NCBI GenBank assembly: GCA_900708905.1
Contig: CAADRB010000011.1
Span: 3,529,035-3,593,034 of the forward strand
Direction: 5' to 3'
Length of the DNA stretch: 64,000 nucleotides
Source of the DNA: Hymenolepis diminuta
Taxonomy: Eukaryota; Platyhelminthes; Cestoda; Cyclophyllidea; Hymenolepididae
The notes below the pieces were generated by a model. That model did no database searches. It had not been told where the DNA came from and saw only the letters and a program-made list of their open reading frames with translations. Numbering within the stretch: position 1 is the stretch's first letter; each line of letters begins with the position of its first letter. Shown here one piece after another: positions 1 through 12,964 of the stretch. Both the position numbers and the translations under genes were made by a program.

Positions 1-2878
1 ATCTGAATAAAATTTTATACATTGACTTTTGGATTATTTCGACGAATTACTTATTTGATTAAAATATTTTACATTATTACGGCCAATGACAATGCAAAAA
101 GTTTTTCTCAATTTTGGAAAGGAATTTCAATAGATGGAAGATTGAAAGAGTTTAATAAATAATGTGGGGAGATGATTTTTCAAGGAGAAGTTGAGAATAA
201 AGTTAATTGCATTCAAATGCGAATTCTATTTGAATTTTAGGTTTAAAATGCTGTTCGCTTAAAGGAAAATGATTCCTGGTGTTCTAACATTCTGGAATTT
301 GACTCCCGATTGAGTTCTTATTTGTGATGTTCAGAATTTGCCGACCACTTGATAGAAGTGGGTGCCCTCTCAATTCATTTAACTCTTCTAATACTGGCTA
401 GAACTACCTTGAATGTCTTGCGTTGCGAAACTCATAATACAAATGTCACTCAAAGTGAACTTCGGTAAAATTGTTTAATATTACGATTTTCAGAAATTCC
501 TAGCTTATAAAGTCCCTTGATAAAAAAGATCGTTGTAAACTACAGTTAAAGTTAGAAAGAGAATATTGAAAAGGCTACAAAATGACCTCATTATTTGTTC
601 AAAGTATTTTTTAACTTATACTACAAAAGACGTTAAGACAAAACCAAATGAAACCTTCTAATTGGCTTTGGAATTTTAGAAATTTTACATTTTCTAGTCA
701 AAGTGGATCCTGTTTCTGAAAACATCTAACTTTATTCTAAAAGCGAACCTCACAAATACAAGCCTTTTTATACTGTAGGCTTGACCTTTAAAAACTAAAG
801 TTTGCTTTTTAATGCATATTCTTCCGTTGAAAGATGCTTCTCTGAGATTGCAACACTTGCTCTGTAAGAGTAGAATTCAGGCTATCTCATGCGTAGTTAC
901 CACTATTTGGCAGAATTCATTAGATTAATCCAACTGCGCATATATATCTGCGAAGAAAGGCTTATAATGAAATCATTTTTTCGGGAGTTTTGCTTTAAGT
1001 AAATATCTAAGCCAATTATTGGGATGTATTAAGAGGAATACTGTTAAACACTCTGAAAGACTGATGAACCCTAAGATGTCAGCCAGTGAGATTGTCTGAA
1101 ATGTTCATTCATTAAGCAATCGCTGATTTCTCTCATTTCACCGGCATTAAACGTATTAATTGGGTTGATGGGTTTGCAGCAAATATAGTAATATGTTCTT
1201 AGGATTTATTAAATAAACATTCCCTTGTCGGAATTCTAGTTATATCTATTAAGAGAATATCTATCTGAGAATCATTTTTACTCGTATGTCCCTTTTTTCA
1301 AGGAAGCAGACTTTTGTTTGTTGGTATTACACTAATCGGACAGGCCGACATATGGGTTTGAGGTCTTAACTTAAAGGATATAGAAACTTTGTCTCAGAAT
1401 TCAGCTTAGACTATAGAACGAGGATAGGTATCATCTTATCATATTTAGATATTTACTTCCTTGTTTATTGTTCCTTTCCAAAATTTGCCCATGATGAATT
1501 AGCATGCTCTTATAGATGATATTCCAGGAGATAACGATTTTTCCATATTGCCAATAAGATGAACTTGAGTTGACCTTTCCAGCTCGGATTATTGTTAAGA
1601 AATCTTCGTAATTTTCTTCTCATGATTAATATTTATCTTTTCAAAGCGGACATCGAACATATATAACTGAGAAAGTTGCTATTTGATACGAGGTAAATAA
1701 TCTAACGAATCCATTTCAGTTTGATAATATTTTTATTACAATTACTAACTGAAAACATAGCGATGTCACAGTTCACTTGAGGACGCTTAACTTAAATGTG
1801 AATAATATTGACTGCTTGTATTTAAGTGGTTAAATTTAAATAAATTCTAATAACTGATTCATTTTAATCTTGTTAATATAAAAAGTAATTCAGCCTATTC
1901 TAGAAGTTCGTCACCTATATGTGCACAGTTTTAAAGTTTTCTTCCTTTCAAGATTAATATTGACTTTTAGTTTTTCACTCTACGTAGCAACATAGTAAAA
2001 TTAATTCATGTAGCAACTGGAATCATATGTGTAAGTATATTAAATCAGGAAAGAGAATACTTTATCCTTGGAACTTGCATAAACTATAGTTATTTTTAAT
2101 GACATGGTATAACGTAATGGGAGAGCACGATATTTATTGGTCACGTGAGCATCATTCTTATCAGATCGTAGGAGTTAGCATATTGTCCATCGTAAATAAA
2201 ACTTAACTGACAGGAAAATTATTCCTTTTTCGCTTCAATATACTTTTTATGGATCTGTTATAGAGATAACTGTGGTGTTAGGTTCTAGTCTTCTGACCAT
2301 AATTAACAATCATTTGCAATCGTGCAATTTTAAAAGGTGTTTTAAAGAATGTTTAGTGTGCTGCAGTAAACGATTAGCACTTCCTACTGATACTTGAGAT
2401 ACCCACAGTATTAACCAACTAATTATAAAACCACGGATGGTTAAAAACTCGACCACCCAATACCTCGAAGTCGATGGCCCCAATCCGCCCCAAAATTAGA
2501 AGAAACACAGGAAAGTAAGTGAATACATCTTATTAGACTAATTCAAGATGGGGCACTTTTTTGGGTTGTTTATCATAGTTTTAACAGACACATGTTTTTA
2601 TATATGTAAAGGTATGATGAAGGGTCAGTAATACATGTAGAGTTAGAGCTGACGCACCTATATGACAAAATAGAGAATGAAAAAAGGAAGATGAGAAGCT
2701 GTTTACGAGAGTCGGCATTATTTATATATTATTTCAATAATGAGCTTATAAAAATTTAATTCTATTTTTAAACTATCCAAAATTATCATAAATTAGCATT
2801 TCCTTAAGATATATTCTTCATTAATTTTATCTGATATTATTTAATAAGAGATTTATATATTTTTTTATGTTTCGTAGA
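1..2878. other. AT-rich non-coding DNA, no gene seen
   Basis: No open frame of convincing length, no recognisable protein motif and no RNA gene is visible on either strand. The stretch is uniformly AT-rich with many stops in all frames. It is likely to be intron or upstream DNA of the gene that owns the 2.9 kb exon, but this is inference. Confidence 0.6.
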
Positions 2879-3445
2879 TTAGAGGACTTAGTTCTCTCGC
2901 GAGACCCTTCCAAAACCCTTCAGCCCAACTTCGTAACCAGTGTTTATAAAGAAAGTGAAATTTCCTCACAAAGTAATTTCAACCAAGAATACAACACCGA
3001 CCAAGATATCTTTAAACCCCTCGTTCTTCGTTCTTTCACAAATGTGGATGACCTAGATATCTTCAACCACCAAAATCAGTTAGATTCGAAATCATCACAC
3101 AGTACTTACTCAATTTCTAAACCTTTTGGAGACAAAAAATCGGCAGGAAAATTACTCAACCTCCATTTATCGCCTCTAAGTTTAGGCCAAATTCGTCTAA
3201 CACTCTTCCTCATTGACTGCTATCTGATTGCAACGAGATTCTACAATACGTATCTAGTTTTGAGGGAGATTTTAACTGATAAGCGTTTGATTGTGGATGC
3301 GGCTTCATATATTAGTGTTGTGGCTGCTCTACCCATACAGAAGCACTTGAATGGAGACGTCAAGTTGGATGGATCACAGTACAGTTCGTTCCATGAGGAG
3401 ACACATTATCAATGTGGTCATACGTCAACTTCTAAACCTGATACC
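2879..3445 (+). CDS. Candidate internal exon of an unrecognised membrane protein
   Basis: I do not recognise this protein. The frame is open for about 190 codons, well beyond chance for this base composition. A T-rich tract followed by CGTAG ends at 2878 and gives a plausible 3' splice site; the exon would then end before GTAAGT at 3446, a near-consensus donor. On that model it enters in phase 2 and leaves in phase 0. The first part is polar, rich in Asn, Asp, Ser and Gln, and looks extramembrane. It is followed by a hydrophobic stretch (TLFLIDCYLIATRF) and a second weaker one (ISVVAALPI), so at least one membrane segment is likely. The C-terminal part is rich in His, Ser and Thr. No initiator Met is needed if it is an internal exon. 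It could belong to the same + strand gene as the exons near 12.5 kb and 39 kb, but nothing proves that. Confidence 0.55.
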
Positions 3446-6400
3446 GTAAGTTGAGTCACGCCCGTTTCTCAATGCTTTAACAACTTTTTATCAAAAAGCC
3501 TTCAATTGTCGGTATCATTTTCAATATTTTTTCCAGCATTTCTCTTCTTGATTTTTTGCGGTTGTATCAGTTTTTCTATACTCAACCTCACCTATTGCAC
3601 CTTAGGAAGAATATCAAGCCAGTTTGTGGTTGTGTTAGTTCTTCTATCTATGGTAATACCAACACGGTTTGCTCAAGTTCTATGTCAATTTATTAATATT
3701 GATTTTCAATCATCCACCCGTTAAGCTCTGATCTGTTCTAGCTGTGGCTTGTAGTAATCTTATTCGCTGTCTGAATCGCGAATCAATTGAACCAATTATC
3801 GATCATTCTTTTCCTGTTATAGTATACCTGTATTTCGAGCTTCACACTACCACTTAGGCATAATTTTGTTTAAAACTCTAAAAGTAACTGCATTTATGCG
3901 TTTTCTCTCCCGTTATCTTCCTGTCTTGTGGTAAAGGACCACATGAAACTGGGAAAGAAATATCCTAATGAGATTCTTTCTTTTAATTTTTCGATTTATA
4001 AACTTTACTTTCTATTAAGTTTGCTGTTGTCTTGCCCTAGTTATTGAAAATATACATTCCTCGGAATTTACTCTGTTCTATACGGTCAATATTTTGATTA
4101 ACTTAGGCCTAGAAATTACCGAGTCTTGTTTAGTCATATTTAATAAGACCAGCATTAAATCCAAAATTACTAAAACGTACATAATTATTGGTTTTATTTA
4201 TCAGATGAGACATTTTTGCCCGCTGCTGAGGCCTAAAATTGCAGTTTGGCATGTTATATATTGATGGACCATTGTATATCCCCAACTTTTTGAGTATTGC
4301 AGATACGGGGTTAATATTATCAATCAATATTAGAGAGAAGCAAATAGCGTAGATGTATCCTGGATCCACCCTTATGGGAAATTTGTTCTGCCACCGTCTT
4401 GTTAGCCAAAATTAGCGAGTACAATTGGCCATCCACGTTACTAAATGCTCACAAATGAGGTCCAATTTCACAACTCGTGGCCTGCCAAATGTATATGATG
4501 ACTACATAAATTAAGTACGCTTCATTCACTAAATATTAATAAGTATCATCAACCATTAAAAACAGTCATGTAAGTTAACTCGTTATTCAGACCACATTTT
4601 AACGATTTGCACACGCGAATATTTACCGTATCGATGCTTCTGTTTTCAATTTACCCCAGAACTTTATTTGCCAATAAAATTTTCATTTGTTTTGGTGAAA
4701 AGGAGAGATGTTATAATTGATAAGCCGTATTTCATGAATGGAATAGGATATTTTTAGTTTTCAATGCGGCAACATAAAATAGTGTACTGAATACCGGAAA
4801 CAATGAAATTTCTGCGGTTCACTGAAAAGCCTACATTTTGATGCATTTAAAATAGGGAAAAAGTGAAGTGAAGTTTAAATTATCGGCCTAAAGTCAATCT
4901 TTTATATCCATTTGCCCAGTTATTAAAAGCTAATTTAATCAACTTAATTAATAGAATTAATTAAATATCTTTCTGAAACTTTTTGAAATTTTATGTTTGT
5001 TAGAGTTTGCTCTATTGATTCAGGAAACAGATTTAAATTTACACTTTCTGACTTGATATGTTCGTTTCCGCTTATCAAATTAGTTATAAGTCTCCCAGTT
5101 TAGATCTTGATGAATCTCTCGTAAGACTAATCTCAAACAATTACTATATATTACCTTAACAAGTTAAATAATAAGAAATTTCAATTTTATTTAAAAAATC
5201 GCAATAAGATAATTAAATGTGTATGAAATGGATCTGCTTCTCCTCATAATGAAATAACAATGAATTTTGAACATAATCACCTAAAATAATTGAATAAAAT
5301 GTAATGATTTTGTTAATTTAACTCCTCATTTTGTCAAAATAGTCTGAATAATTATCAGTTACCGTACTCCTGACACAGTTGACAGTACATTTCCTGAACA
5401 GTTGCTTAACCCAGAAGTGACAGCATCATTAGATTTAACTGCTATTGGCAAAAAGTTAAGGCTAGCATATTTGTCCTTATGAAATATTTGTCAAAAAATT
5501 TCAGAGATAGCGATTCTAAAGGTCATTGAGAAGGGCAGTCTTGAACAATCATCTTAAAACTTTTTTGTTTATCTCGTTTATTATGTCTTAATGCTGACAG
5601 TCAGACTTGAATTCAGCGAATGCGTTAAGATCTTCCCCAGAGTTAAAAAATAGAAAATGTTAACTGCTATGAAGTAAATCATTAACCTGACCTTTAGACT
5701 TAATTTTAAACCATAAAAATTTTGCTGCGTAGCTGTAGGTTTTTTACTTGCCTCGAAGTTCATTGCGATTGATTTACGCAACTACTGATCAATATATTAT
5801 CAAAGTGCCTTATATCCAAGTTTAGCAATAGTTTCATGATCGGATTTAAGGGCTGACTTATAAAACGCAAGAGGATTAATTTTAGTTATTAATAAGAATT
5901 ATCATAGAAATTAACAGTGAACTAGATCCGAATACCTGTCATTCTCCTCAAGGCTAATTTTACTAGCCGGGGAGTCATAGCTGATTCAGTGACCCTTTTA
6001 AATAGCGTGCAAGTTAGTTAAAGATAAGCCCTAAACATATGACTATCGTTTCATCCTGTGCGATAACTAATCAGAACTAAATTCCGTATCAGTTATAAAG
6101 GACATTACAGGAAGTCTAATTACACCTTTGACCAGAAGGCAATTTCGAAAAATGAAGGGGGACTCCAAATATTATAGCTTCAAGCATGCCCCTGGGCATT
6201 GTTATTAGAGCTGTTATTGCCGAGGTGGTGTCTTGGGAATTGGGATCCATTCTGCTGTCGTTTTTAGAATCATTCTTTTAATCAAAACACTAAACTTCTT
6301 ATTATTTTATTTTAAAAGTTGGTCAAGGAAAAAACTACTACCCATAAACCAATTCAAGCATTGTAGCGGTAATGTCGGTATCTCTATGCTAATAAATATA

Positions 6401-9400
6401 AATGCAATATTTTCATATCATTAAGTTTTTGGAGCATACAAAATTGATAGATGAATGCAAAAGTGAATGATTAAACAGGTAGCATAGCTTCATCGGTGAG
6501 CTACTAATTATGTGGATAGTCAACCACTCCGATTAATTCTGGGTGACAGAATGCGAGTTTGTTTCAGAAAGATTTGCTCTTTTTCGTTTCTTTACTGAAG
6601 TCAAATGCGATTAACGCTTTCCTTAGCGCCCTCGAAAAGTTTTTCTCTATCATTAAGTTATTAAAATCTTCTATTTACTTATTTATATTCTTTCATTCAC
6701 TTATAAATTTTTTACTTTGCAATATGGTCAAAGATGAATATTTGCCCATAGTAAATCTTTAATCTGCGGTATTGTGGCTTTATTCTGTGAATTTTTATTC
6801 AAACCGGTCAAATTTTAAGAGTTTATCAGCGTTGCCGAATGCATTTTGCACAGTGGCTAAGATAAGTCATCATAGTCTTCAAAAGAACTTAAATTTTTTT
6901 AATTGTTTCATTATCTGTTTTCAATAAACTTCAGAAGGTAATAATTACTAACTGTGAGTTGAACAAAAAATTTTTAAACCATTGTGTTTCGAAGTGACTT
7001 CATATTGGCTAATTACATTCCACGTTTGCTTATTTATATTTCCATGCCCGAAAAACTGTGGCACTTTAAATTAAAATTTTCTAGATAAAATTGGCAATCA
7101 ACATCAAGTTGCTTTTAGTTTTCTACTTTCCTCTTTCTGACATTGATAGGATTGGCTGAAGTAAGATTTCAGGATATTTGGGTGGACGTTTGCATTTCAG
7201 CTCAGATGTGTTACATAAATATTTAATTTAGTTTAAAAGTTAACGAACTGAAAAACGCCTTTATTAGAATATGCATCTTGAAGTGGAATTTTAAGGTATG
7301 GGATCGGAATTATTCGTTTTATTGTCTCACAGAGAAGTTCTCATAAATTTTATCTCGTACATCATTTTGCTTCCCGTCTTAGATTTAAGCCTGAAAACTT
7401 CCACGTCTGCTGTGAAAACTCATTTCTATTGTTATTATTTTTATTATATAAAATACAATGTTTATAAGATGTAATAACCTTATGCAAGACCATTGAATTT
7501 GATACTAAAATACTTGAAAGTGTAGAACATTAAATAAAGCATTATCGAAGGGAGGAAAATTAAAATCTTATAAACTGACGGTATTTTAAGGGACTCCAGT
7601 TTTAATTAACGTCTCTTTGTCACTTAAAACATTAGGTATTTGAGCTCAGGCAATCATACTTTAATTATAAAAAAGATTTGAATTCAATTGTTTTTCCGTT
7701 ATTGAATGTTGCTAAAACTATTAAATTTTTAATAGGTGAAAAATTACATCTTGGACCACATAGGTTTAAAAACGGTGTTTCTCATCTAAATATCCACATA
7801 TTGGTTAGTCGGTATAGGTTAAAATTGAGTTTTCATTTGCCGAATTTACACGATGTAAAATTTTGAGCTTGCGTCTACTAAAGGAAACGTTAAATCAAAG
7901 ACTATTTTGTGAAGCACGATCACTGATTTCTGCATACCTTTACTTAAGAAGTTAAAGTTAGGTAAGGTAGAACACGAGAAATATTAGTTACCTACGTTAT
8001 GTTAAAACATTATGATCTTTAGCAAAACTAGTGGCTTTATGGGATCATTACAAGGTTGAAATTGATCTATTTTAACCGCATTATTACCGATATTTGAGAG
8101 CTATAACTAAATCAAAGAAAATGGAAACGATAGGGTAGAATCATGAAATCTTTGAATCACTGTTTAGAAAATATTGATCGGAAAAGATTTATTAAACAGA
8201 GCAAATAAGAATCAAGTAGATATTTATGTAATAAAGTATGCAAAATATGTTGTTGTCCAGATCTTGTCTCTAGAATCAATCCAAGAAAGACATCTGATAT
8301 GCATTGTCTGTTCATCTTAAAAAGAAAAAGCCGTGACAATAATATCAGGACCGAGGAAAAAGGTAAATGTATACTAGATATTTTCATAACACTTGACATG
8401 GGTAGGAGTGGAGGTAGTCCACAACCATTCTTACTGGAAACTCGCGTTCTACCACTTCTCGCATTGAACAGAATTAACCAATGTGGTTAGTTGTCTAAAT
8501 CATTAAATGGACATTTATCTTGTGACCTTTGATTTGACAGAGGTGAACATTGTTCCCTGTGCCACCCGCAAGCTATAATCGGGAAAACTTTTGCACCACG
8601 TTTCACATCCGAGCAAATGCGATCAGTTATGATTTTACATATAGAAATGGGATGGGAAGTCCTATATATATACGTAACAGCCAGAGTAGATAATCTTGGA
8701 AAATTTTCAAAATTTCACTCCTGAAAACCAAAAGTTCTTCTTGAGATAGGTAATAAATTATTTGCTTTGTCTTTTAGTCTATGACTTGAAATATTTGATA
8801 ACAATAAAATTAGTCTAAACCGTATTAGTACGTTGATAATTGCACTTGGTCGAATAAAAATTACCCTTAAAAAATAACACTAGAAAAGAAGAGAGAAAAT
8901 TCGGTTTTTGTATTTGACACTTATTAAGTTAAGACCAGATTTGAATATTAAAGAATTCAGACTTTAGAAGGTCTTCTCTTAAGCGTAAGATGTTTGAGGA
9001 AATTAAGCTTAGTTGAAGCTTAGCTAGTCACCGCTGATTACAAATTTTTTGAAAGTACGCTTTTGCATTGCTATATTTCTTTTTGATGGTGGTAAAGTGA
9101 CTCCACTTCCGTTAATAAAGCCACTTTAGGAGTCAGACCAAACTAGGCGTAGAAATCTCATTGCAAAACTGATGATCCTCTTAAGGCTAGTAGAGTGCTG
9201 CAGTCTTTCCCAAGAGAGAAAACCAAAATTTAATTGGGGTTGCATGCAAATTGCACAATTGTGATTGAATAAGAGGGGTAAGGCATGAAGAATAGGAAGA
9301 GGAATTGGGAGGAAAGAGGAGGTTTCATTACTGAGCTGGGATAACCCGAGCTGTTGATGAGTAATTGATAATTAAGGTGGAGGAATGAGTCAGAAGGTGT

Positions 9401-12400
9401 GAATTACAAAAAAACCAAGCGGAATTACGAATTGGCGTGCTCACTACTATGCATTTCAAAAACCTGCACCTGTTTGTCACACACATTTGTAACGACACAG
9501 CTTTTAAAACTTGGATTTCGGAGCTCGCATCGTGTTTACAGATTCGTGGAGATTAGGTTGTAATACTAACATTAACGATATTATATTAGTACTTGCCTCC
9601 AATATCCAAAATGTGTAACATTTACGCCATATAATAATTTAAGCATTTTAATTATTAGACATTTTATTTTTATCAGTTTCGCTTTAGTTTTTGACATAAG
9701 AGTAAAGAAAACGACCAAATCCTAATACGGAGGGCGAGAATTAAAATGTCGAGAGAAAGATATTTTCGAATTTAAGCTAATTCATTTTGTCGCTTTTTCG
9801 CCAGCAATTTACTGGACTTGCCGTTGGCCAAAATGAGGAAACTGGCGAGTAATTCAATTATCGCACACTTCCCTATTATTCTTAGCATTTGCCACTACCT
9901 TTAATTTGATCCCATTTATTTGATCGTTTGGCTTTAGTTGAGATAGCAAACCAATTTGAATTTCAGCCCTTTTACCAGAACGGAATCCAGACTAGCTTTA
10001 AATTTCCCATCCTCTAAAGCACATTATTAATATCGAACAAGCCCTTTTAAATGTTGCGTTTGTGTGATGACAGTTTTATTGCTGAACATATAAAATTATG
10101 AAATATCTCGATAATCGGCAAAAACTCAGAGCTGATAATTGCAGTTATTTGTGCCTGTAATTCAGATAAAGAATTTTATTTTTTTAGATGTACCTCTTAA
10201 ACTTCTTAATTCTTGATTTTTCTGAGTAAATGAAATTAGGTATAATGGTTTCTAAAATTATGCCTATTGCAGGTTAACATAATGTTCGCTATATGATAAG
10301 ATTTTTGGAAGAGATCACTTAAAGTACCTAATAAGCGATTTGTATATTAATATCCTATTACAATATTTAATTCAAGAAAGCAATCGAGACATGGAAAACT
10401 GTAAAATAATCTAAGTCAGAGCATCTAAATAATACTACTTCACTAGATTTTTTGATTCGGGATGTACTCCGTCTTTGCTTACTGGAAATAGGTCACCGGT
10501 TCGCGTTCTAGTTTTCATATCCAAATATCAGGATTTTCTCAGGTTTTTTTTTCTACTCTGTCCAGAACTCATCAATCTGTTGATTAACTTGGACGATAGG
10601 TTATATAAATGTTTTTGTTATAAGTATTGTAACGAAAGTGGTGTAAATTTTAATCATGGAAAAAGATTTAAGTAAGAAAAACAGCAGACGAGCATAATAC
10701 AGGGAGGATTCAAGAAGAAGCGGGTATGGAAGTCAGGACATCAACAGTCTTGCCATGTTTGCAATACAAAAACACTGAATTGTCCATTTTCTCATAAGAG
10801 GTATATTTTACTTTTTAACATCTTAATTCCCAAATTTCAACAATTAAATTCCAGATTCAAAAGTGAGCTCATGTTCACAATATTCGAAACTTGTCGGCCG
10901 AGTGATATAATCTCCTGGTAGGTCCTGCCACCTCATGGTGAACTGCAATAACTCTGACTAGATCATGCCGATCTGTATACACACTCCTGTTACAATTTTT
11001 ATTATGTTTCCGAAATTTATAATATGCCTGCAACCTGAAACACTAATAAAAAAAATAAACTCCTGGGGATTTCATATACCAATATTTGAATTGTTTCTAG
11101 AAATATAAGAAAAATATTCTTTGTAAGCTTAAAATATGCATATATTCTGTTAAATTGGACCGTTGACTTCTGCAAAGGTCGAACAGGAAGTTCCGGTTAA
11201 GAGACTTTACATATCAAGTGACAACCGAAAAACATCTTTGCTTCTACAATAAAACAATGAGAATTTTGTTTTTAAGGAACCCTTCGCATAAATATTGTCT
11301 TGGGTTGGAAGTTGTCCTTGTAAATTTGGATTCAGCTAATGGAGGTGCTCAGCATAAAAGAATCCTATCTTTCATCATGAATTTAATTATGACAAGGACC
11401 ATTTTCAGCAAAGTGACCAGACAAAGAGGATCTATGTTTGAACAGTAGATTTCTTGAATGGGAATTAGTAACATATATTGTAAAGCTTATTGTTTTTGTT
11501 ATCACTAATATCATTAGTATATAAGGCAATAAACTTTATATTAATTGCAAATTCCTGCAGTTGCCTTTTCCATGTGTGTTTCTATCGTGATAATTTAAAA
11601 AATTCTCATGTATTTCTTTGCACTTCATAATACACACTTTGATATCTTTTATTCCACGCTGCAGTTAAAGCCAGTAATTAATGAACCACCTTTGTAAACA
11701 TTCTGGACTGTTTAATTTTATATATCTAGCCACGTCTACAGATAATAACTTAGATACAATGGCAGTATCACCACAATAAAAAATTCTTTATAATAACACA
11801 AATTGTGGCTAAAAGGTCTCAATTAAACTTATAATATTAAAATTATACGCCAGTTTGAAAGCAGAGCCTCTTTCTCTATCAATAACTGTGTTAGGACCTA
11901 AATACGTTATGGTATTAGATTAGATACCTATGACATTTTGATTGGCAGTGACAAAATTACACTTGACAGTGGGTTAACTACTTAAATATAATCTTTCTTG
12001 CTAACATAGATATATTAAAATTAGAAATAGCACATCCATAGTTAGAAAATTTACAGAAGAGAGTGCAAAATTTTGCTTTAATCTGTCAAGATTTAAGTCA
12101 GCAAACTGAGACCACTTTAAAACTCTAAATAGATACCTGAATCCAGTTGAAATGCAATAGACGCCTAATATATCATGTACTCTGAAGTGTAGTTCTAATC
12201 TGCATAGTTGAATTAAATTTTTCGCTTATTAGGTTGGCCAATGCTGACGGAAACATCAGGTCATTCTCTAATTTTCCATACGAATCGATAATCGCCTCTA
12301 AACGTTTGTTGGTGTTCAAGAAAATCACAAGCAAACTAATACATTGGCATCCATACTTAATTACAATTTGCACAAAAATATGTTAAATGAAAATAAAATA

Positions 12401-12511
12401 CTTGATGCAGCAGTTCTGCACTATAATAAAAGCCAAAGCATCTTGAATGTCAGCTTGTAAAAGTATAAAAATGACATTCAGCATCATTATTGAATGCCTT
12501 TTGATTTTTAG
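3446..12511. other. Long non-coding stretch, probably intron or intergenic
   Basis: It starts with the GTAAGT donor of the 2.9 kb exon. A hydrophobic frame at about 3455-3724 directly downstream is T-rich and cannot be joined in phase to the preceding exon, so I do not call it. The only structured element I can support is a dispersed repeat copy near 9267-9400. All other open frames are within chance length. Confidence 0.5.
9267..9400 (+). repeat. Dispersed repeat family B, copy 1
   Basis: Read directly, this stretch aligns with 48262-48365. Shared blocks are GGGGTAAG, GAATTGGGAGGAA, CA(T/C)TACTGA, ACCCG, TTGATGAG and ATGAGTCAG followed by AGGT, in the same order and orientation, with small indels. 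The segment is purine-rich and higher in GC than its surroundings. Its class (SINE, MITE or part of an LTR) cannot be decided from two decayed copies. Confidence 0.6.
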
Positions 12512-12964
12512 AAAGTGATCTTTACATTTCATATTTCTTTTAAAAAGGATGACATATTCAAAAGATATCAACGATACCAACCAAGTGCACTAGACTTTAT
12601 CCGACCAATTAAATCGGTGCAAGATGTCGGTGGTTCCAGCGCTTCATTTCTCCACATGTCTTTTGCAAGAACAAATCGGTTCATCATCATTTTCTTCATT
12701 TGTGCCACCGTGCTCTTCCTAGCATTCTTTGCTATTTCCGTGAATCATCGGTTTCTGCAAACTTCAAAGAATGCTGTTTTAGTTAAAGATGCGAACCCAA
12801 AGCTGGAAAGAATTGGTGAGATTGACTACTATAAACGATCGGAAATCCTCATTCGCAATCATGTTGGTAATCTGAACAAAGCATTACTTTCTCTAACAAG
12901 ACTGAATGAGAATCGGTTAAGAAAGCGGATGTATCGGTTTGCGGAACGATTTAAGCACGATCTG
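12512..12964 (+). CDS. Candidate exon with a type II membrane anchor, glycosyltransferase-like stem
   Basis: The frame is open for about 165 codons. A plausible acceptor (TTGATTTTTAG) ends at 12511 and a GTAGGA donor starts at 12965, giving phase 0 at both ends. An ATG at 12657 begins MSFARTNR followed by a hydrophobic run (FIIIFFICATVLFLAFFAIS), the layout of a type II Golgi membrane protein: short cytosolic tail, signal anchor, then a charged, helical, Leu/Arg-rich stem. If that ATG is the start, the upstream part is 5' UTR or a longer N-terminus. The stem (EILIRNHVGNLNKALLSL and LRKRMYRFAERF) loosely recalls the region before the catalytic domain of alpha-1,6-fucosyltransferase FUT8, but the similarity is too weak for a name and no catalytic exon was found in the window. 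Another possibility is that it continues the 2.9 kb exon, since the phases agree. Confidence 0.55.

Noticed and set aside
3455..3724. Hydrophobic open frame just after the 2.9 kb exon
   Set aside because: It lies in T-rich DNA that yields Phe/Leu/Ile/Val by composition, and it cannot be joined in phase to the preceding exon with the acceptors I see.
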